Origin: Kribbella pratensis
GTDB lineage: Bacteria; Actinomycetota; Actinomycetes; Propionibacteriales; Kribbellaceae
Assembly: GCF_004365355.1 (NCBI RefSeq)
Contig: NZ_SODP01000002.1
Coordinates: forward strand, 925,838-989,837
Direction: 5' to 3'
DNA length: 64,000 nucleotides
Shown: piece after piece, positions 33,187-42,280 of the stretch
How the letters are laid out: every line of letters starts with the position of its first letter
How positions within the stretch are numbered: position 1 is the first letter of the stretch
Notes under the pieces: model-generated
Seen by the model: the letters and a program-made list of their open reading frames with translations, nothing else
Told to the model about the DNA's origin: nothing
Databases searched by the model: none
Translations under genes and position numbers: made by a program

Positions 33187-34181
33187 ACCCGGGACGACTC
33201 GCGCACGATCAACTGCCATGGGAAGTCGAACACCTCACCCGGAGCGCCCTCTCGATCGGTCAGCCTGCTCACGATGATCTGCGCCAGCGCGTCGTTGAAG
33301 TCGACCGGCCCGACCGTCGACAGCGACGGGTCGAGATGTTCGCCCTCCGGCGTGTTGCCGACGCCGACGATCGCCAGCTCCCGCGGTACGTCGATCCGCA
33401 GCCGATGCGCTGCCCGGACGGCGGCGATCGCGGCGAAGTCCGTCGTGCAGTAGAGCGCGGTCGGCCGATCCGGCTTCGAGAGCAACGCCATCGCGGCCCG
33501 GTACGCGCCTTCGGGATGCTGCTCGAAGACCTCGATGTCGTCGTCCCGGATCGGCCTGCCGGCGGCGCGCAACGTGTTCAGATACGCGTCGAAGCGCGCG
33601 AAGCCGGTCGTCCGCGAGGTCAGCGCGCCGACCCGGTCGTGGTGCTCGAGCAGATGCTCCACCGCGAGATGACAGCGCGGCTCGGCACCCGACCGGATCA
33701 CGTCGAAGCCCTCCGGCTCGAGCGTCTCGCTGAACGCGACGATCTGCACGCCCTGCGCCGCAAACGCCTCCAGTTCAGCGATCTGCGCCGGATCCGGCTT
33801 GACGCTGTCTATGAAGATCACGTCCGGCGTCCGGTTCGAGAGCACGGTCCGCCAGTCGCCGTCGGCCACGATCAACGCAGTCTTGCCGAGCGGAGTCACC
33901 GCCGTACTGACCGTGGCCGCGACCGCCTGTGACCACGGGTCGGCGAGCACGCTGAGCGAGAGCAGGACCAGGTCCGACTTCCCGGTGCGGATCGCCCGTG
34001 CCGCATCGTTGCGCCGGTACCCGAGCCGCGTGGCCGCCTCACGGACCCGGTCCGCGGTCGTGTCCTTGATCGTGTGGCTGCGATGACGCCCGGACAGCAC
34101 GTAGGACACGGTCGCGACCGAGACACCTGCCTCCTTCGCCACCATACGCAGCGTCGGCCGATCGGCCGCAGGTGAGGACAT
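33183..34181 (-). CDS. LacI family transcriptional regulator
   Basis: A 332-aa repressor. The N-terminal HTH is MVAKEAGVSVATVSYVLSGR, with the hinge RVREAATRLGYRRNDAARA. The periplasmic-binding-like domain contains DLVLLSLSVLADPWSQAVA, a TTDFAAIAAVRAAH segment and VGVGNTPEGEHLDPSLSTV. It likely controls the transport/sulfatase cluster in response to a sugar. A LacI-type TTAAACGTTAA site lies before the solute-binding protein gene. It starts 17 bp after the second permease. Confidence 0.9.
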   Translation of the reverse strand: MSSPAADRPTLRMVAKEAGVSVATVSYVLSGRHRSHTIKDTTADRVREAATRLGYRRNDAARAIRTGKSDLVLLSLSVLADPWSQAVAATVSTAVTPLGKTALIVADGDWRTVLSNRTPDVIFIDSVKPDPAQIAELEAFAAQGVQIVAFSETLEPEGFDVIRSGAEPRCHLAVEHLLEHHDRVGALTSRTTGFARFDAYLNTLRAAGRPIRDDDIEVFEQHPEGAYRAAMALLSKPDRPTALYCTTDFAAIAAVRAAHRLRIDVPRELAIVGVGNTPEGEHLDPSLSTVGPVDFNDALAQIIVSRLTDREGAPGEVFDFPWQLIVRESSRV

Positions 34182-34198
34182 AGGACGATTGTCGCAGA

Positions 34199-35074
34199 TC
34201 AGCCTTTGACGGCGCCGGTGATGACGCCTTTGGTGAAGTGGCGTTGCAGGAACGGGTAGACCATGGCGATCGGGACCAGGGCGACCACGACGACGGCCAT
34301 CTGCAGGGACTGCGGTTGTGACGGCGGGTGTACGCCGAGCTGGTCCGCGGACAGCGACTTGCCCTGCAGCACGTACGTTCGCAGGATCACCTGGACCGGC
34401 CACTTCGACGTGTCGTTCAGGTACAGCAGCGCGTTGAAGAACGCGTTCCAGAACCCGACCGCGTAGAACAGCCCGACCACCGCGACCACGGCCTTCGACA
34501 GCGGCAGCACGATCCGTCGCAGGATGGTGAAGTCGCTCGCCCCGTCGATCCGCGCGCTCTCCAGCAACTCACCCGGCACGTTCATGAAGAAGGTGCGCAG
34601 GACAACGAAGTTGAAGGCGCCCAGGGCCCCGGGCAGGATCAGCGACCACAGGCTGTCGAGCAGGCCGAGCTGCTTCACCATCAGGAACATCGGGATGATG
34701 CCCGGCGCGAACAACAACGTGAACAGCACCATCAGCAACACCGGCCGCCCGAACAGCACCGGCCGCGAGGTCGCGTACGCCAGCGCGATCGTGACGGCGA
34801 GCGCGATCGCCGTACCCACCAGCGTGACGAAGACGCTGACCAGGATCGCCCGGCCCATCAACCCGCCGCCGAACAGCGTTTGGTACGCCTTCAGCGTCGG
34901 ATGCGACGGCCACAGCACGTACCCGCCGGCGTCGATGATGTCGCGATCGCTGGCCAGGGACGTCGAGATGACGACCAGGATCGGGATCACGATCACCAGC
35001 GCGAAGCCGCCGAGCACCAACGCCTTGATCGCCTGGTATCCAGGAGAAGGACGTTCTTTCCAGATGGGTCTCAT
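34199..35074 (-). CDS. Carbohydrate ABC transporter permease (MalG/LplC-like)
   Basis: A 291-aa permease with six membrane helices; the EAA loop is ESARIDGASDFTILRRIVLP. PGIIPMFLMVKQLGLLDSLW and the C-terminal FLQRHFTKGVITGAVKG are signatures of the LplC/YtcP group for complex sugars. No ATPase gene is near, so a shared MsiK-type ATPase is expected. ATG 35074 overlaps the upstream permease stop (ATGA). Confidence 0.92.
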   Translation of the reverse strand: MRPIWKERPSPGYQAIKALVLGGFALVIVIPILVVISTSLASDRDIIDAGGYVLWPSHPTLKAYQTLFGGGLMGRAILVSVFVTLVGTAIALAVTIALAYATSRPVLFGRPVLLMVLFTLLFAPGIIPMFLMVKQLGLLDSLWSLILPGALGAFNFVVLRTFFMNVPGELLESARIDGASDFTILRRIVLPLSKAVVAVVGLFYAVGFWNAFFNALLYLNDTSKWPVQVILRTYVLQGKSLSADQLGVHPPSQPQSLQMAVVVVALVPIAMVYPFLQRHFTKGVITGAVKG

Positions 35075-36027
35075 GCGCCGCGCCTTTGGAAGATCCCCGG
35101 CTCGCCGAGCCGATGGGCCAGTGAGTTCGCGCCCCACAGCAACAAGGCCCCGACCACACCCTTGGCCAGGCCGGCCGCGGCGCCGCTGCTCCAGTCACCG
35201 CCGACCACGCCCGCGTAGTACGTGAACGTGTCGAGTACTTCGGCCGCGCCGGGGCCGACCGAGTCGCGCTGCAGGATGAACTGCTCGAACCCGACGCTGA
35301 GGATGTCACCGATGCGGAGGATCAGCAGCAGCACGATGACGGTCCGCAGCGACGGCAGCGTGATGTGCCACATCCGCCGCCACCGCCCGGCGCCGTCCGC
35401 CGCGGCGGCTTCGTACAAGGACACATCCACAGTGGTCAGCGCCGCGAGGAAGATGATCATCGCCCAGCCCGCGTCCTTCCAGACCAGCTGTGCGACCACC
35501 AGCAGCGGGAACGTGTCCGGGTTGGTCATGAACGGGATCGGGTCCAGCCCCGCGTGCCGGAGCAGGTTGTTGACGAACCCCGCTCCGCCGAGCGACTGCT
35601 GGAACAGCGTCACGACCAGCACCCAGGACAGGAAGTGCGGCAGATAGGCGATCGTCTGGAACCATCGCCGCAGCCGGTTGCTGACCAACGAGTCGACGAT
35701 CAGCGCCAGCCCGATCGGCACCGGGAAGAACAGCAGCAGTTGTACGGCGGCCAGCAGCAACGTGTTCCGCAACGCGTCCCAGAAGTCCGGGTTGTCGTAG
35801 AGGTTGACGAAGTTCTGCAGCCCGTTCCACTCGCTGTGCATGATGCCGAGGTACGGCTGGAAGTCCTGGAACGCGACGACGTTCCCCAGCACCGGCAGGT
35901 AGAAGAACACCAGCAGGAAGAGGACGCCGGGGATCATCAGCAGCACCATCTGCCAGTCGCGGCGCCACTTCGCCGCCAGCGGCAGGCCCACCTTCGCCTG
36001 CCGCTTCCTTGCACTCGCCTTCAGCAT
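35071..36027 (-). CDS. Carbohydrate ABC transporter permease (LplB-like)
   Basis: A 318-aa permease. MIPGVLFLLVFFYLPVLGNVVAFQDFQPYLG and the EAA loop YEAAAADGAGRWRRMWHITLP are the LplB/YtcP signatures, with about six membrane helices. It pairs with the downstream permease. ATG 36027 is chosen because it overlaps the binding-protein stop as TGATG; a GTG one codon upstream is also possible. Confidence 0.9.
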   Translation of the reverse strand: MLKASARKRQAKVGLPLAAKWRRDWQMVLLMIPGVLFLLVFFYLPVLGNVVAFQDFQPYLGIMHSEWNGLQNFVNLYDNPDFWDALRNTLLLAAVQLLLFFPVPIGLALIVDSLVSNRLRRWFQTIAYLPHFLSWVLVVTLFQQSLGGAGFVNNLLRHAGLDPIPFMTNPDTFPLLVVAQLVWKDAGWAMIIFLAALTTVDVSLYEAAAADGAGRWRRMWHITLPSLRTVIVLLLILRIGDILSVGFEQFILQRDSVGPGAAEVLDTFTYYAGVVGGDWSSGAAAGLAKGVVGALLLWGANSLAHRLGEPGIFQRRGA

Positions 36028-37652
36028 CACGAGCCGGTGACCGGCACGCTCGACGGCAGCACGGCCGCGAACTCGTCGCGCATCTTGTCACCGCCACCGG
36101 ACTTCCAGCGCTTCAGCGCCGCGTCGTACGCGTCCATCTTCTGCCGGCCGGTGACGATGTCGACGATCGTGTCCCGGAACGCCGCGGTCAGCTTCGGACC
36201 GAGCTTGCTCGACGTGTCGGAGTACGTCCCCGCGGTCGGGTTCCGCATCGCGTACTTCAGCAGCTTCTGCTCGGTGGCGTAGATCTTGCGGGTGTCCTCC
36301 GGGTAGGCCGGGTTGAAGATCACGCTCTCCGGCGAGTTCATGATCTGCAGCGCACTGACCAGACCGGGCGCCTGCTGGTTGCCGGCCTTGGTGAGCACCG
36401 GGTTCTTCTGCGCGTCCAGCTGGTACTGCTGGCCTTCGACGCCGAAGTTCTTGATCAGGTATTCCTTCGTGCCGAACGGCGCGGACAGGTAGTCCATCAG
36501 CGCGAGCAGCTCGCGGATCCGGCCCTCGTCGGTCTTCTTGAACGGCGTGAATCCGACCGTCCCGTAGCCCATGTCGTACGTCGGTTTCGCCTTGCCGTCG
36601 TGGCCGAACGGGATCATCGTGTCCACGAACAGCGTTGGGTCCAGGTTCCGGAAGTCAGCGGTCGCCCGCGGGCCGACCGTGACCTGCGCGGCGATCTGGC
36701 CGTTCACGGTCTTCGGCGTGGCGTCGGCGAGGTTCAGGTCCGGGTAGAACACCTTCGCCGCCCAGAGCTTGGCGGCGTACTCGACAGCGGCCTTGTAGTT
36801 GTCGGTCTCGTACAGGTAGGTGAGCGAGCGGTCCTGGTTCACCCGCCAGCCGTTCGGGGCGCCGAACCACTCGCCGAACATGTGCAGCATGTTGATGATC
36901 GCCGGCTCGAGCGCGTAGTTCGTGCCGTTGCTCAACTCCTTGCACTTGGCAAAGAACTCGTCCGCGGTCGAGCACTGCAGACCGCCGACCTTCGCCCAGG
37001 TCTTCGGGTTGCCCATCATCACCTGACCGAACGGCGTCGACGGGATCGGCGCACCCCAGATCTTCCCGTTCACCACCGCGGTCCGCCAGGAGGCCGGCTT
37101 CAGCGCGGCCAGGTTCGGGTACTCCAGCACCGCGTCACCGGACAGGTACTTGGTCAGGTCCTGGAACTTGGCCTCGAGCATCGGGCCGATGTTCGGGATG
37201 CCCTGGTTCGGCGGCAGCCACATCAGGTCGGGCAGGGAGTCGCTGGCGAGCAGCGTCGCGAACTTCTCCGGGTAGCCGGGGTCGGTGCCGATGGTCAGCT
37301 TGAGCTCGCCGCCGAGGGCGGAGTTCAGCGCCTGCCACATCGGGTTGCTGCCCATCGGCGGGGGAGGCGTCGCGAACGTCTCGGTCAGCGCGGTCACCGA
37401 GCTCTTCAGCGGCGGTGCCTTCACGCTCGAGATCGCGTCCGCCGGGAACTTCAGGAACCCGGGCTCCAGGCCCGACTCGGCCCCGGGGAAGTCCGGGTGC
37501 AGCCCCTCGAACGGCTTGTACGTCGGGAGCGTGAGCTCACCGGAAGCCTTCGCGCCACCGCTCGACGCTCCACCGTCTCCACAGGCCGCCAGCGTCGTCG
37601 AGGTGGCAATCGCCGCACCGGTCACCTGCAGAAACCGTCGCCGACTGATCAT
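36027..37652 (-). CDS. Extracellular solute-binding lipoprotein (LplA-like)
   Basis: A 541-aa binding protein. The N-terminus ISRRRFLQVTGAAIA has a twin-arginine pattern, followed by the lipobox LAAC, so probably Tat-exported and lipid-anchored. The length and motifs (PDLMWLPPNQGIPNIGPMLE, GYGTVGFTPFKKTDEGRIRE) match the large LplA-type proteins for complex oligosaccharides. It is first of the seven-gene cluster. GGAGCAACT precedes ATG 37652. Confidence 0.9.
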   Translation of the reverse strand: MISRRRFLQVTGAAIATSTTLAACGDGGASSGGAKASGELTLPTYKPFEGLHPDFPGAESGLEPGFLKFPADAISSVKAPPLKSSVTALTETFATPPPPMGSNPMWQALNSALGGELKLTIGTDPGYPEKFATLLASDSLPDLMWLPPNQGIPNIGPMLEAKFQDLTKYLSGDAVLEYPNLAALKPASWRTAVVNGKIWGAPIPSTPFGQVMMGNPKTWAKVGGLQCSTADEFFAKCKELSNGTNYALEPAIINMLHMFGEWFGAPNGWRVNQDRSLTYLYETDNYKAAVEYAAKLWAAKVFYPDLNLADATPKTVNGQIAAQVTVGPRATADFRNLDPTLFVDTMIPFGHDGKAKPTYDMGYGTVGFTPFKKTDEGRIRELLALMDYLSAPFGTKEYLIKNFGVEGQQYQLDAQKNPVLTKAGNQQAPGLVSALQIMNSPESVIFNPAYPEDTRKIYATEQKLLKYAMRNPTAGTYSDTSSKLGPKLTAAFRDTIVDIVTGRQKMDAYDAALKRWKSGGGDKMRDEFAAVLPSSVPVTGS

Positions 37653-37692
37653 AGTTGCTCCAAGTTTCGAAGAAGTGCTCACTAACAATCAC

Positions 37693-37703
37693 TTAAACGT
37701 TAA
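37693..37703. promoter_or_regulatory. LacI-type operator before the binding-protein gene
   Basis: TTAAACGTTAA, centred on AACGTT, lies 41 bp upstream of the solute-binding protein ATG. LacI-family operators in actinobacteria usually have this CG-centred AT-rich shape. It is the likely target of the LacI regulator in the cluster. Confidence 0.5.
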
Positions 37704-37758
37704 CCCGGACCGTAAACCTCTGCCGCCCCTGGATGCAAGGCATGAGACAAAAATGAAG

Positions 37759-37794
37759 CCGGCGGCCGCGGGCTCGAGAACCCGCGGCCGCCGG
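37759..37794. terminator. Strong hairpin terminator of the DUF11 gene (minus strand)
   Basis: CCGGCGGCCGCGGG (37759-37772) and its perfect complement (37781-37794) form a 14-bp stem with an 8-nt loop. On the minus strand it is followed by CTTCATTTTTGT, a U-tract, so it ends transcription of the secreted DUF11 gene. Confidence 0.8.
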
Positions 37795-37809
37795 CCGTCC
37801 TACGTGGAG

Positions 37810-37853
37810 TGCGTGGTCAATGCGTGGTCAGTGCGTGGTCAGTGCGTTGTCAG
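37810..37853. repeat. Four tandem 11-bp repeats
   Basis: TGCGTGGTCAA/G is repeated four times without spacing, with one base change in the first and one in the last copy. On the minus strand each copy carries TGA. The first of these is the stop of the DUF11 gene, and the 11-bp period puts TGA in all three frames. Confidence 0.8.
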
Positions 37854-38689
37854 CACGAGACGACCAACCAGGTCAGCGCCCGGCAGACCTTGCTCGCCTT
37901 GTCGTTCGTCGCCACCGGGTCGACCGGTGAACTGGCTGTCCGCTGCGCGGTCGTGGTCAGCGTTCCGATCGTCAGCATCCCCGCGGAGACCGTGAGCGTG
38001 CTGGTCACAGTTTGTCCGCTGGCGAGCGATGCGACGTCACAGTTGACCGATCGCGTCGTCCCGACCCGCGTGCAGGTCGAGCTGACGTAGGCCAGGTTGG
38101 CCGGGAACGTGCCGACAACCCGGACGCCGGTCGCGTCGCTCGGGCCGTTGTTGGTCACGCCGATCGTGTAGGTGATCCGCGATCCCGCGGCCTTCCCGGT
38201 CATCGACACGGCGATGTCGGCGGGCGCTTCCTTGATCGTCAGCGACGGTCCGTCGAGGATCTCGAACGAGAAGTTCTCGCCGACGAACTGGTGCTGCAGC
38301 TGGATCGTTCCGAGCGGCGCATCGTCCTTGACCCGGAAGGTGAAGGTCACCGTCCTGGACTCACCCGACGGTACGTCGCCGACTCCGGCCCGGACGCTGG
38401 TCCCGAGCGTGTCGCACGCCGTGGCCTCCGGGCACGACACCAGATCGACCATGTCCGGCAGCATCGCGTCCTTGGCGTACAACGTCGCCTTGCCGCCCAT
38501 GACGGTCGACGAGTCCGAGTTGTACACGGTTTGCTTGATCGTAAAGGTCTGCCCGCGGGCGACCGACGTCGTACTGACGTCGATCGCACTCGTCGGCGGC
38601 GCCGCATGCGCGGTCACCGGGACCGTCACCAGTGTCGCGCCGGCGACAGCCGTCACCAGCGCGGCACGAAACAACTTCCAGGCATGCAT
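37850..38689 (-). CDS. Secreted DUF11 (conserved repeat) protein
   Basis: A 279-aa secreted protein. The signal peptide is MHAWKLFRAALVTAVAGATL with cleavage near AHA-AP. The C-terminal half is a DUF11 domain: DIAVSMTGKAAGSRITYTIG, VTNNGPSDATGVRVVGTFP and LASGQTVTSTLTVSAGM. DUF11 units are Ig-like surface modules, usually in wall-associated proteins. There is no sortase signal or membrane anchor; the C-terminus is CRALTWLVVSC. Function unknown. ATG 38689 is chosen for the signal peptide. Confidence 0.82.
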   Translation of the reverse strand: MHAWKLFRAALVTAVAGATLVTVPVTAHAAPPTSAIDVSTTSVARGQTFTIKQTVYNSDSSTVMGGKATLYAKDAMLPDMVDLVSCPEATACDTLGTSVRAGVGDVPSGESRTVTFTFRVKDDAPLGTIQLQHQFVGENFSFEILDGPSLTIKEAPADIAVSMTGKAAGSRITYTIGVTNNGPSDATGVRVVGTFPANLAYVSSTCTRVGTTRSVNCDVASLASGQTVTSTLTVSAGMLTIGTLTTTAQRTASSPVDPVATNDKASKVCRALTWLVVSC

Positions 38690-38823
38690 AAGCAATTGCC
38701 CCCCATCCCCATGTGAACCCCAGTAACAACTTCCCCCAGAGACCGCCGATGGCGGTGCAAGCAGTATGGTAGGGAGCTTCACAGCGGTCAACCGCTCGCC
38801 GTTGCCTTGTACAACCGCCCGCC

Positions 38824-41337
38824 TCAGAAATCCAGTCTCTGGAGCAGATCCTCGACGCGTTCGGTGCGGCCCGCGAGCCGGTGGCGCTCCCATTCCGCGC
38901 GGGAAAGTGCATCGCCGACCAATTCAAGCGCCTCCGCGAGCTCCTCGTCCGCGTACGGGTTGACGATCTCCAGCCGCTCGCCCATCGCCTCCTCCGCGCC
39001 GAACAGCTCGGCCGCACCGGCCGCATCGCCGAGCCGTAGCAGGATGTTCATCGCGGTGTTCGAGAACGCCATGGTCAGCGGCGGGCTGCCGAGGGCCACC
39101 ACGGTCGGCCTCAGGTGGCGGGCCAGGTCCGCGGCCTCGCCGACGCGATCGGCGAGCGCGAGCAGATAGGCCAGGTTCTGACCGTGGACGGTGACCTCGT
39201 ACACGTCCCCGAGAGACTCGCTGATGCCCAGGGATTCGCGGAGCAGCTCCTCCGCCCGGTCGAGATGCCCGAGCGCCTCCTCGATACCGCCGAGATGACC
39301 CAGGACCCGCGCCAGTCGCCAGCGGTCGTCGAGGGTGCGGAGTCGCTCGACGGCGTCGGTCAGAGTCTGCCTTGCCGTGTCCAGATCACCTCGCTGGCGT
39401 TGCGCCGTGCCGAGCACGGTCATTCCGAACGCGGTGCCGGCCGCGTCGTCGAGTTCGCGCGACATGGCCAGGCTTCGCGCGGCAACCTCGTAGCCGCGAT
39501 CCGTTTCGCCCTGCAATAGCAGGAGATTGCTCAGTCCACGCAGACAGGCCGCCAGCTCGGGCGAGGACGTCGTACCGGCGGCTGCGACAACTTGTTCGTG
39601 CCAGCGGCGGCTCTCGGTGTGGTACCCGCCGAGCTGCCAGACCCAGCCGAGGGCCGAGCACAGGCGCAGCGCGGTCCGGAGGTCGTGGTCGGTCGCCCAG
39701 GCGAGCGCGGCGCGGTAGTTGTCGAGGTCGGCCTCGGCGCGCTCCATCGGCGGCTCGGCCATCGACCTCTTCAGGATCTCGAGTCGCTCGGCCAGGTCGG
39801 CGAAGTACGTGGCGTGACGGCTGTAGATCGCCGCTGATTCGTCGGTCGCCGCCAGCTCGTCGGCGGCGTACTGATGGATGGTCTCGAGCAGCTCGACGCG
39901 GGTGCCTTCGGGTCCTTCGACGAGTCTGATCAGGTTGGCATCGCTCAACTCTGCCAGGGATTCCAGTGGATCGTTGCCGGTCGCAACTTCTTGGATCGCG
40001 GCCAGGTCAGCGCCACCGGAGAACGCCGCCAGGCGGCGGAAGGTACGGCGATACTCGGGGGTGAGCAGCTCGTACGACCAGGCGATCGTCTCGCGCAAGG
40101 TCCGCTGACGCTCCGGGGTAACGCTGCTCGTCGACGCGATGTCGAGCGACTGGTCGACCCTGGCCAGCAACTCCTTGATGCTGAGCAGGCGCACGCGCGG
40201 CGCACAGAGCTCGATCGCGAGCGGAAGCCCGTCGAGCCGCCGGCAGATCTCGAGTACGTCGTCGGAGTAGGTGAATGTCGGCTGCACCGCACGAGCACGC
40301 TGCATGAAGAGCTGTACGGCGGCAGAGTCCTTGTCCGTGACGGGCAGCGGCGCCACCGGGTGCAGGTGCTCGCCGACCAGTCCCAGAGCACGCCGGGAGG
40401 TCGCGACGACCTTCACGTGCGCCGCGCCTTCGATGATCTCGGCAACGATCTTGCCGGCGTCCGGGAGTTGCTCGAGGTTGTCGAGCACAAGCAGCAGCGA
40501 CCGCTGCGCAAGGTACGCGACGATCCGCCCGCGCTCTCTTGGCGGTACGTCGAGTACCTCGGCGATCGTCGTCCACAGCACCGACTCGGACGTGGCCGCC
40601 GCCAGCGGAACGAAGTACACCCCGCCGGGGACCTTCGACGCGGCACCGATCGCGAGGCGCGTCTTGCCCGCTCCACCGGGACCGGTCAGCGTGACGAGCC
40701 GTACGTCGGATCGGTCGAGCAGGGCGACGATGCGTTCGACGTCATGCTCGCGACCGAGCAGAGCGGTCGCGGGAGCCGGGAGGCTGGTCGACGTACCGAT
40801 GGTGCGTGGTGGCGGGAAGTCGCTCGGCAGGCCGTCGACCGTGACCTGGAACAGGTGCTCGGGCTCCGGAATGTCCTTCAAATGATGGGTTCCGAGGTCG
40901 CGCAGCGTCACGCCGTCCGGCAGTTGCGTGAGCCGGCCGGTGACCGCCGAGACCACGATCTGGCCACCCTGCGCGGCCGCCCCGATCCGTGCTGCGAGAT
41001 GGACGTCCATTCCCCAGTAGTCGCCGTCGTACACACCGGGCGTACCGGTATGGATACCCATCCGCACGCGCAGTCGTTCACCGCCCGGCCATCGGTGCTC
41101 CGCCAGCCCGCGCTGCCCGTCGACCGCCGCCCGCACCGCGTCCCCGGCCGTCTCGAACACGACGAAGAAACTGTCGCCCTCGGTCCCCATCTCCGTCCCG
41201 CCGTACGTCGACCAGACCGCCCGCAGGATCCGGCGATGTCCTTCCAGCGCATCGAGGTACCGATCCCCCAGCCGCCGCAGCAGCACTGTCGATCCCTCGA
41301 TGTCGGAGAACAACATCGACACCATTCCCCCACCCAT
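38824..41337 (-). CDS. Adenylate-cyclase-domain / NB-ARC ATPase / TPR regulator
   Basis: An 837-aa protein. The N-terminal class III nucleotide cyclase domain (about 5-165) contains LFSDIEGSTVLLRRLGDRY, MGTEGDSFFVVFETAGDAV and RMGIHTGTP; both metal-binding Asp are present. An ATPase follows (Walker A LTGPGGAGKTRLAIG, Walker B LLLVLDNLEQL, and DGLPLAIELCAPRV), then TPR-like repeats to the C-terminus. No DNA-binding domain is visible, so it is a signalling ATPase rather than a direct activator. ATG 41337 or ATG 41325 (MVSMLF) may be the start. Its ligand is unknown. Confidence 0.88.
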   Translation of the reverse strand: MGGGMVSMLFSDIEGSTVLLRRLGDRYLDALEGHRRILRAVWSTYGGTEMGTEGDSFFVVFETAGDAVRAAVDGQRGLAEHRWPGGERLRVRMGIHTGTPGVYDGDYWGMDVHLAARIGAAAQGGQIVVSAVTGRLTQLPDGVTLRDLGTHHLKDIPEPEHLFQVTVDGLPSDFPPPRTIGTSTSLPAPATALLGREHDVERIVALLDRSDVRLVTLTGPGGAGKTRLAIGAASKVPGGVYFVPLAAATSESVLWTTIAEVLDVPPRERGRIVAYLAQRSLLLVLDNLEQLPDAGKIVAEIIEGAAHVKVVATSRRALGLVGEHLHPVAPLPVTDKDSAAVQLFMQRARAVQPTFTYSDDVLEICRRLDGLPLAIELCAPRVRLLSIKELLARVDQSLDIASTSSVTPERQRTLRETIAWSYELLTPEYRRTFRRLAAFSGGADLAAIQEVATGNDPLESLAELSDANLIRLVEGPEGTRVELLETIHQYAADELAATDESAAIYSRHATYFADLAERLEILKRSMAEPPMERAEADLDNYRAALAWATDHDLRTALRLCSALGWVWQLGGYHTESRRWHEQVVAAAGTTSSPELAACLRGLSNLLLLQGETDRGYEVAARSLAMSRELDDAAGTAFGMTVLGTAQRQRGDLDTARQTLTDAVERLRTLDDRWRLARVLGHLGGIEEALGHLDRAEELLRESLGISESLGDVYEVTVHGQNLAYLLALADRVGEAADLARHLRPTVVALGSPPLTMAFSNTAMNILLRLGDAAGAAELFGAEEAMGERLEIVNPYADEELAEALELVGDALSRAEWERHRLAGRTERVEDLLQRLDF

Positions 41338-41459
41338 GCCGACAGTCTCAACAACTCACCACAGAACGTCGAGAGTTGGCGGCAACTTTTGCCGACGACC
41401 TGGAGTCTCATCCGGTGCGCGGCCAAGGAGGCAGCGAACAAGACCTGGGGGTAAGAAAG

Positions 41460-42083
41460 ATGAAGCGGTTCGGAATCGTTGCGGGGGCTGTCTCCGGAGT
41501 GGCTGCGCTGGCCGGGGCGGCCGCATTGCTGCTGGGTGGGGCACTGCCGAGCAACGCCGCCACCGAGCAGATCAAGACGGTTGCTTCGAGCAACAGCACG
41601 GCATCCACGCCGGTGCGGTACAAGACCCGGTTCTTCCTGCACTACAGCGAAGGCAACCACGCGATGGCGGTGCTGCCGACGACCTGGCGGGACGTCGAGC
41701 TCGGGGATTGGCAGGCGCGCTTCGACGACAGCGCGAACAACCGGATGATCCGGTTCGACAACAACTACAACTACAAGATCGGCACCGTGACCGCGCTCAA
41801 CCGCAAGATCGCCGCCCTCAAGGGCACCCGCGGTCTGCACATCGTCGGCACCTCGACGGTCGGGATGAACTCGACCAACCACGAGGGCCGGCTGACCGTG
41901 AGCACGGTCGTCTACACCTACAAGAGCGGCAGCACCACCCGCTGGGTCGCGACCCGGTACGTCGGCCTCGATGGCAGCAAGAGCGCGGACGTCGAGATCT
42001 CGACCGCCGGCTCGCCCGCGGACAGCAAGGTGCTCGGCGCGGTCATCAACTACGCGACGACCTCCCTCGCCCTGGCCGGCTGA
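41460..42083 (+). CDS. Secreted protein of unknown function
   Basis: A 207-aa exported protein. MKRFGIVAGAVSGVAALAGA is a Sec signal peptide with cleavage near SNAAT (32-36). The mature part has YKTRFFLHYSEGNHAMAVLP and WQARFDDSANNRMIRFDNNY, and a C-terminal beta-rich region. No cysteine or known domain. It is divergent from the cyclase/ATPase regulator and is followed by a textbook terminator. Confidence 0.75.
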   Translation: MKRFGIVAGAVSGVAALAGAAALLLGGALPSNAATEQIKTVASSNSTASTPVRYKTRFFLHYSEGNHAMAVLPTTWRDVELGDWQARFDDSANNRMIRFDNNYNYKIGTVTALNRKIAALKGTRGLHIVGTSTVGMNSTNHEGRLTVSTVVYTYKSGSTTRWVATRYVGLDGSKSADVEISTAGSPADSKVLGAVINYATTSLALAG

Positions 42084-42110
42084 CCAACTGCTCGGACCAC
42101 TGTCAAAGGC

Positions 42111-42142
42111 GGGCCCTGGAGCGCTTCGGCGCTCCAGGGCCC
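42111..42142. terminator. Perfect hairpin terminator with TTCG tetraloop
   Basis: GGGCCCTGGAGCGC, the loop TTCG and the exact complement form a 14-bp stem, followed by GTCTTTTG. It terminates the secreted-protein gene. Confidence 0.9.
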
Positions 42143-42193
42143 GTCTTTTGTGATGTGACGCACCTCACAGACGTGGCTGGATTGCTTTGAGCA

Positions 42194-42210
42194 AGTCAGG
42201 TGTTCTGACT
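42194..42210. promoter_or_regulatory. Inverted repeat before the MFS-HxlR pair
   Basis: AGTCAGGTGTTCTGACT has perfect 6-bp arms around a 5-bp centre, 42 bp upstream of the GTG of the transporter gene. It is a candidate operator for the co-transcribed HxlR regulator. Confidence 0.45.
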
Positions 42211-42280
42211 CTCGATCTCCCCGTCTCAGCCGTCCCTGGAAGGACCCCTCTGTGAGCACTCTCGATCTCCCCGTCTCAGC
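42208..42280. repeat. 23-bp direct repeat spaced 50 bp
   Basis: The 23 bases at 42208-42230 (ACTCTCGATCTCC...) recur exactly at 42258-42280. The second copy encodes the first residues of the MFS protein; the first lies in its leader. The 50-bp period is not a multiple of three, so the first copy is not in frame. Confidence 0.75.
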
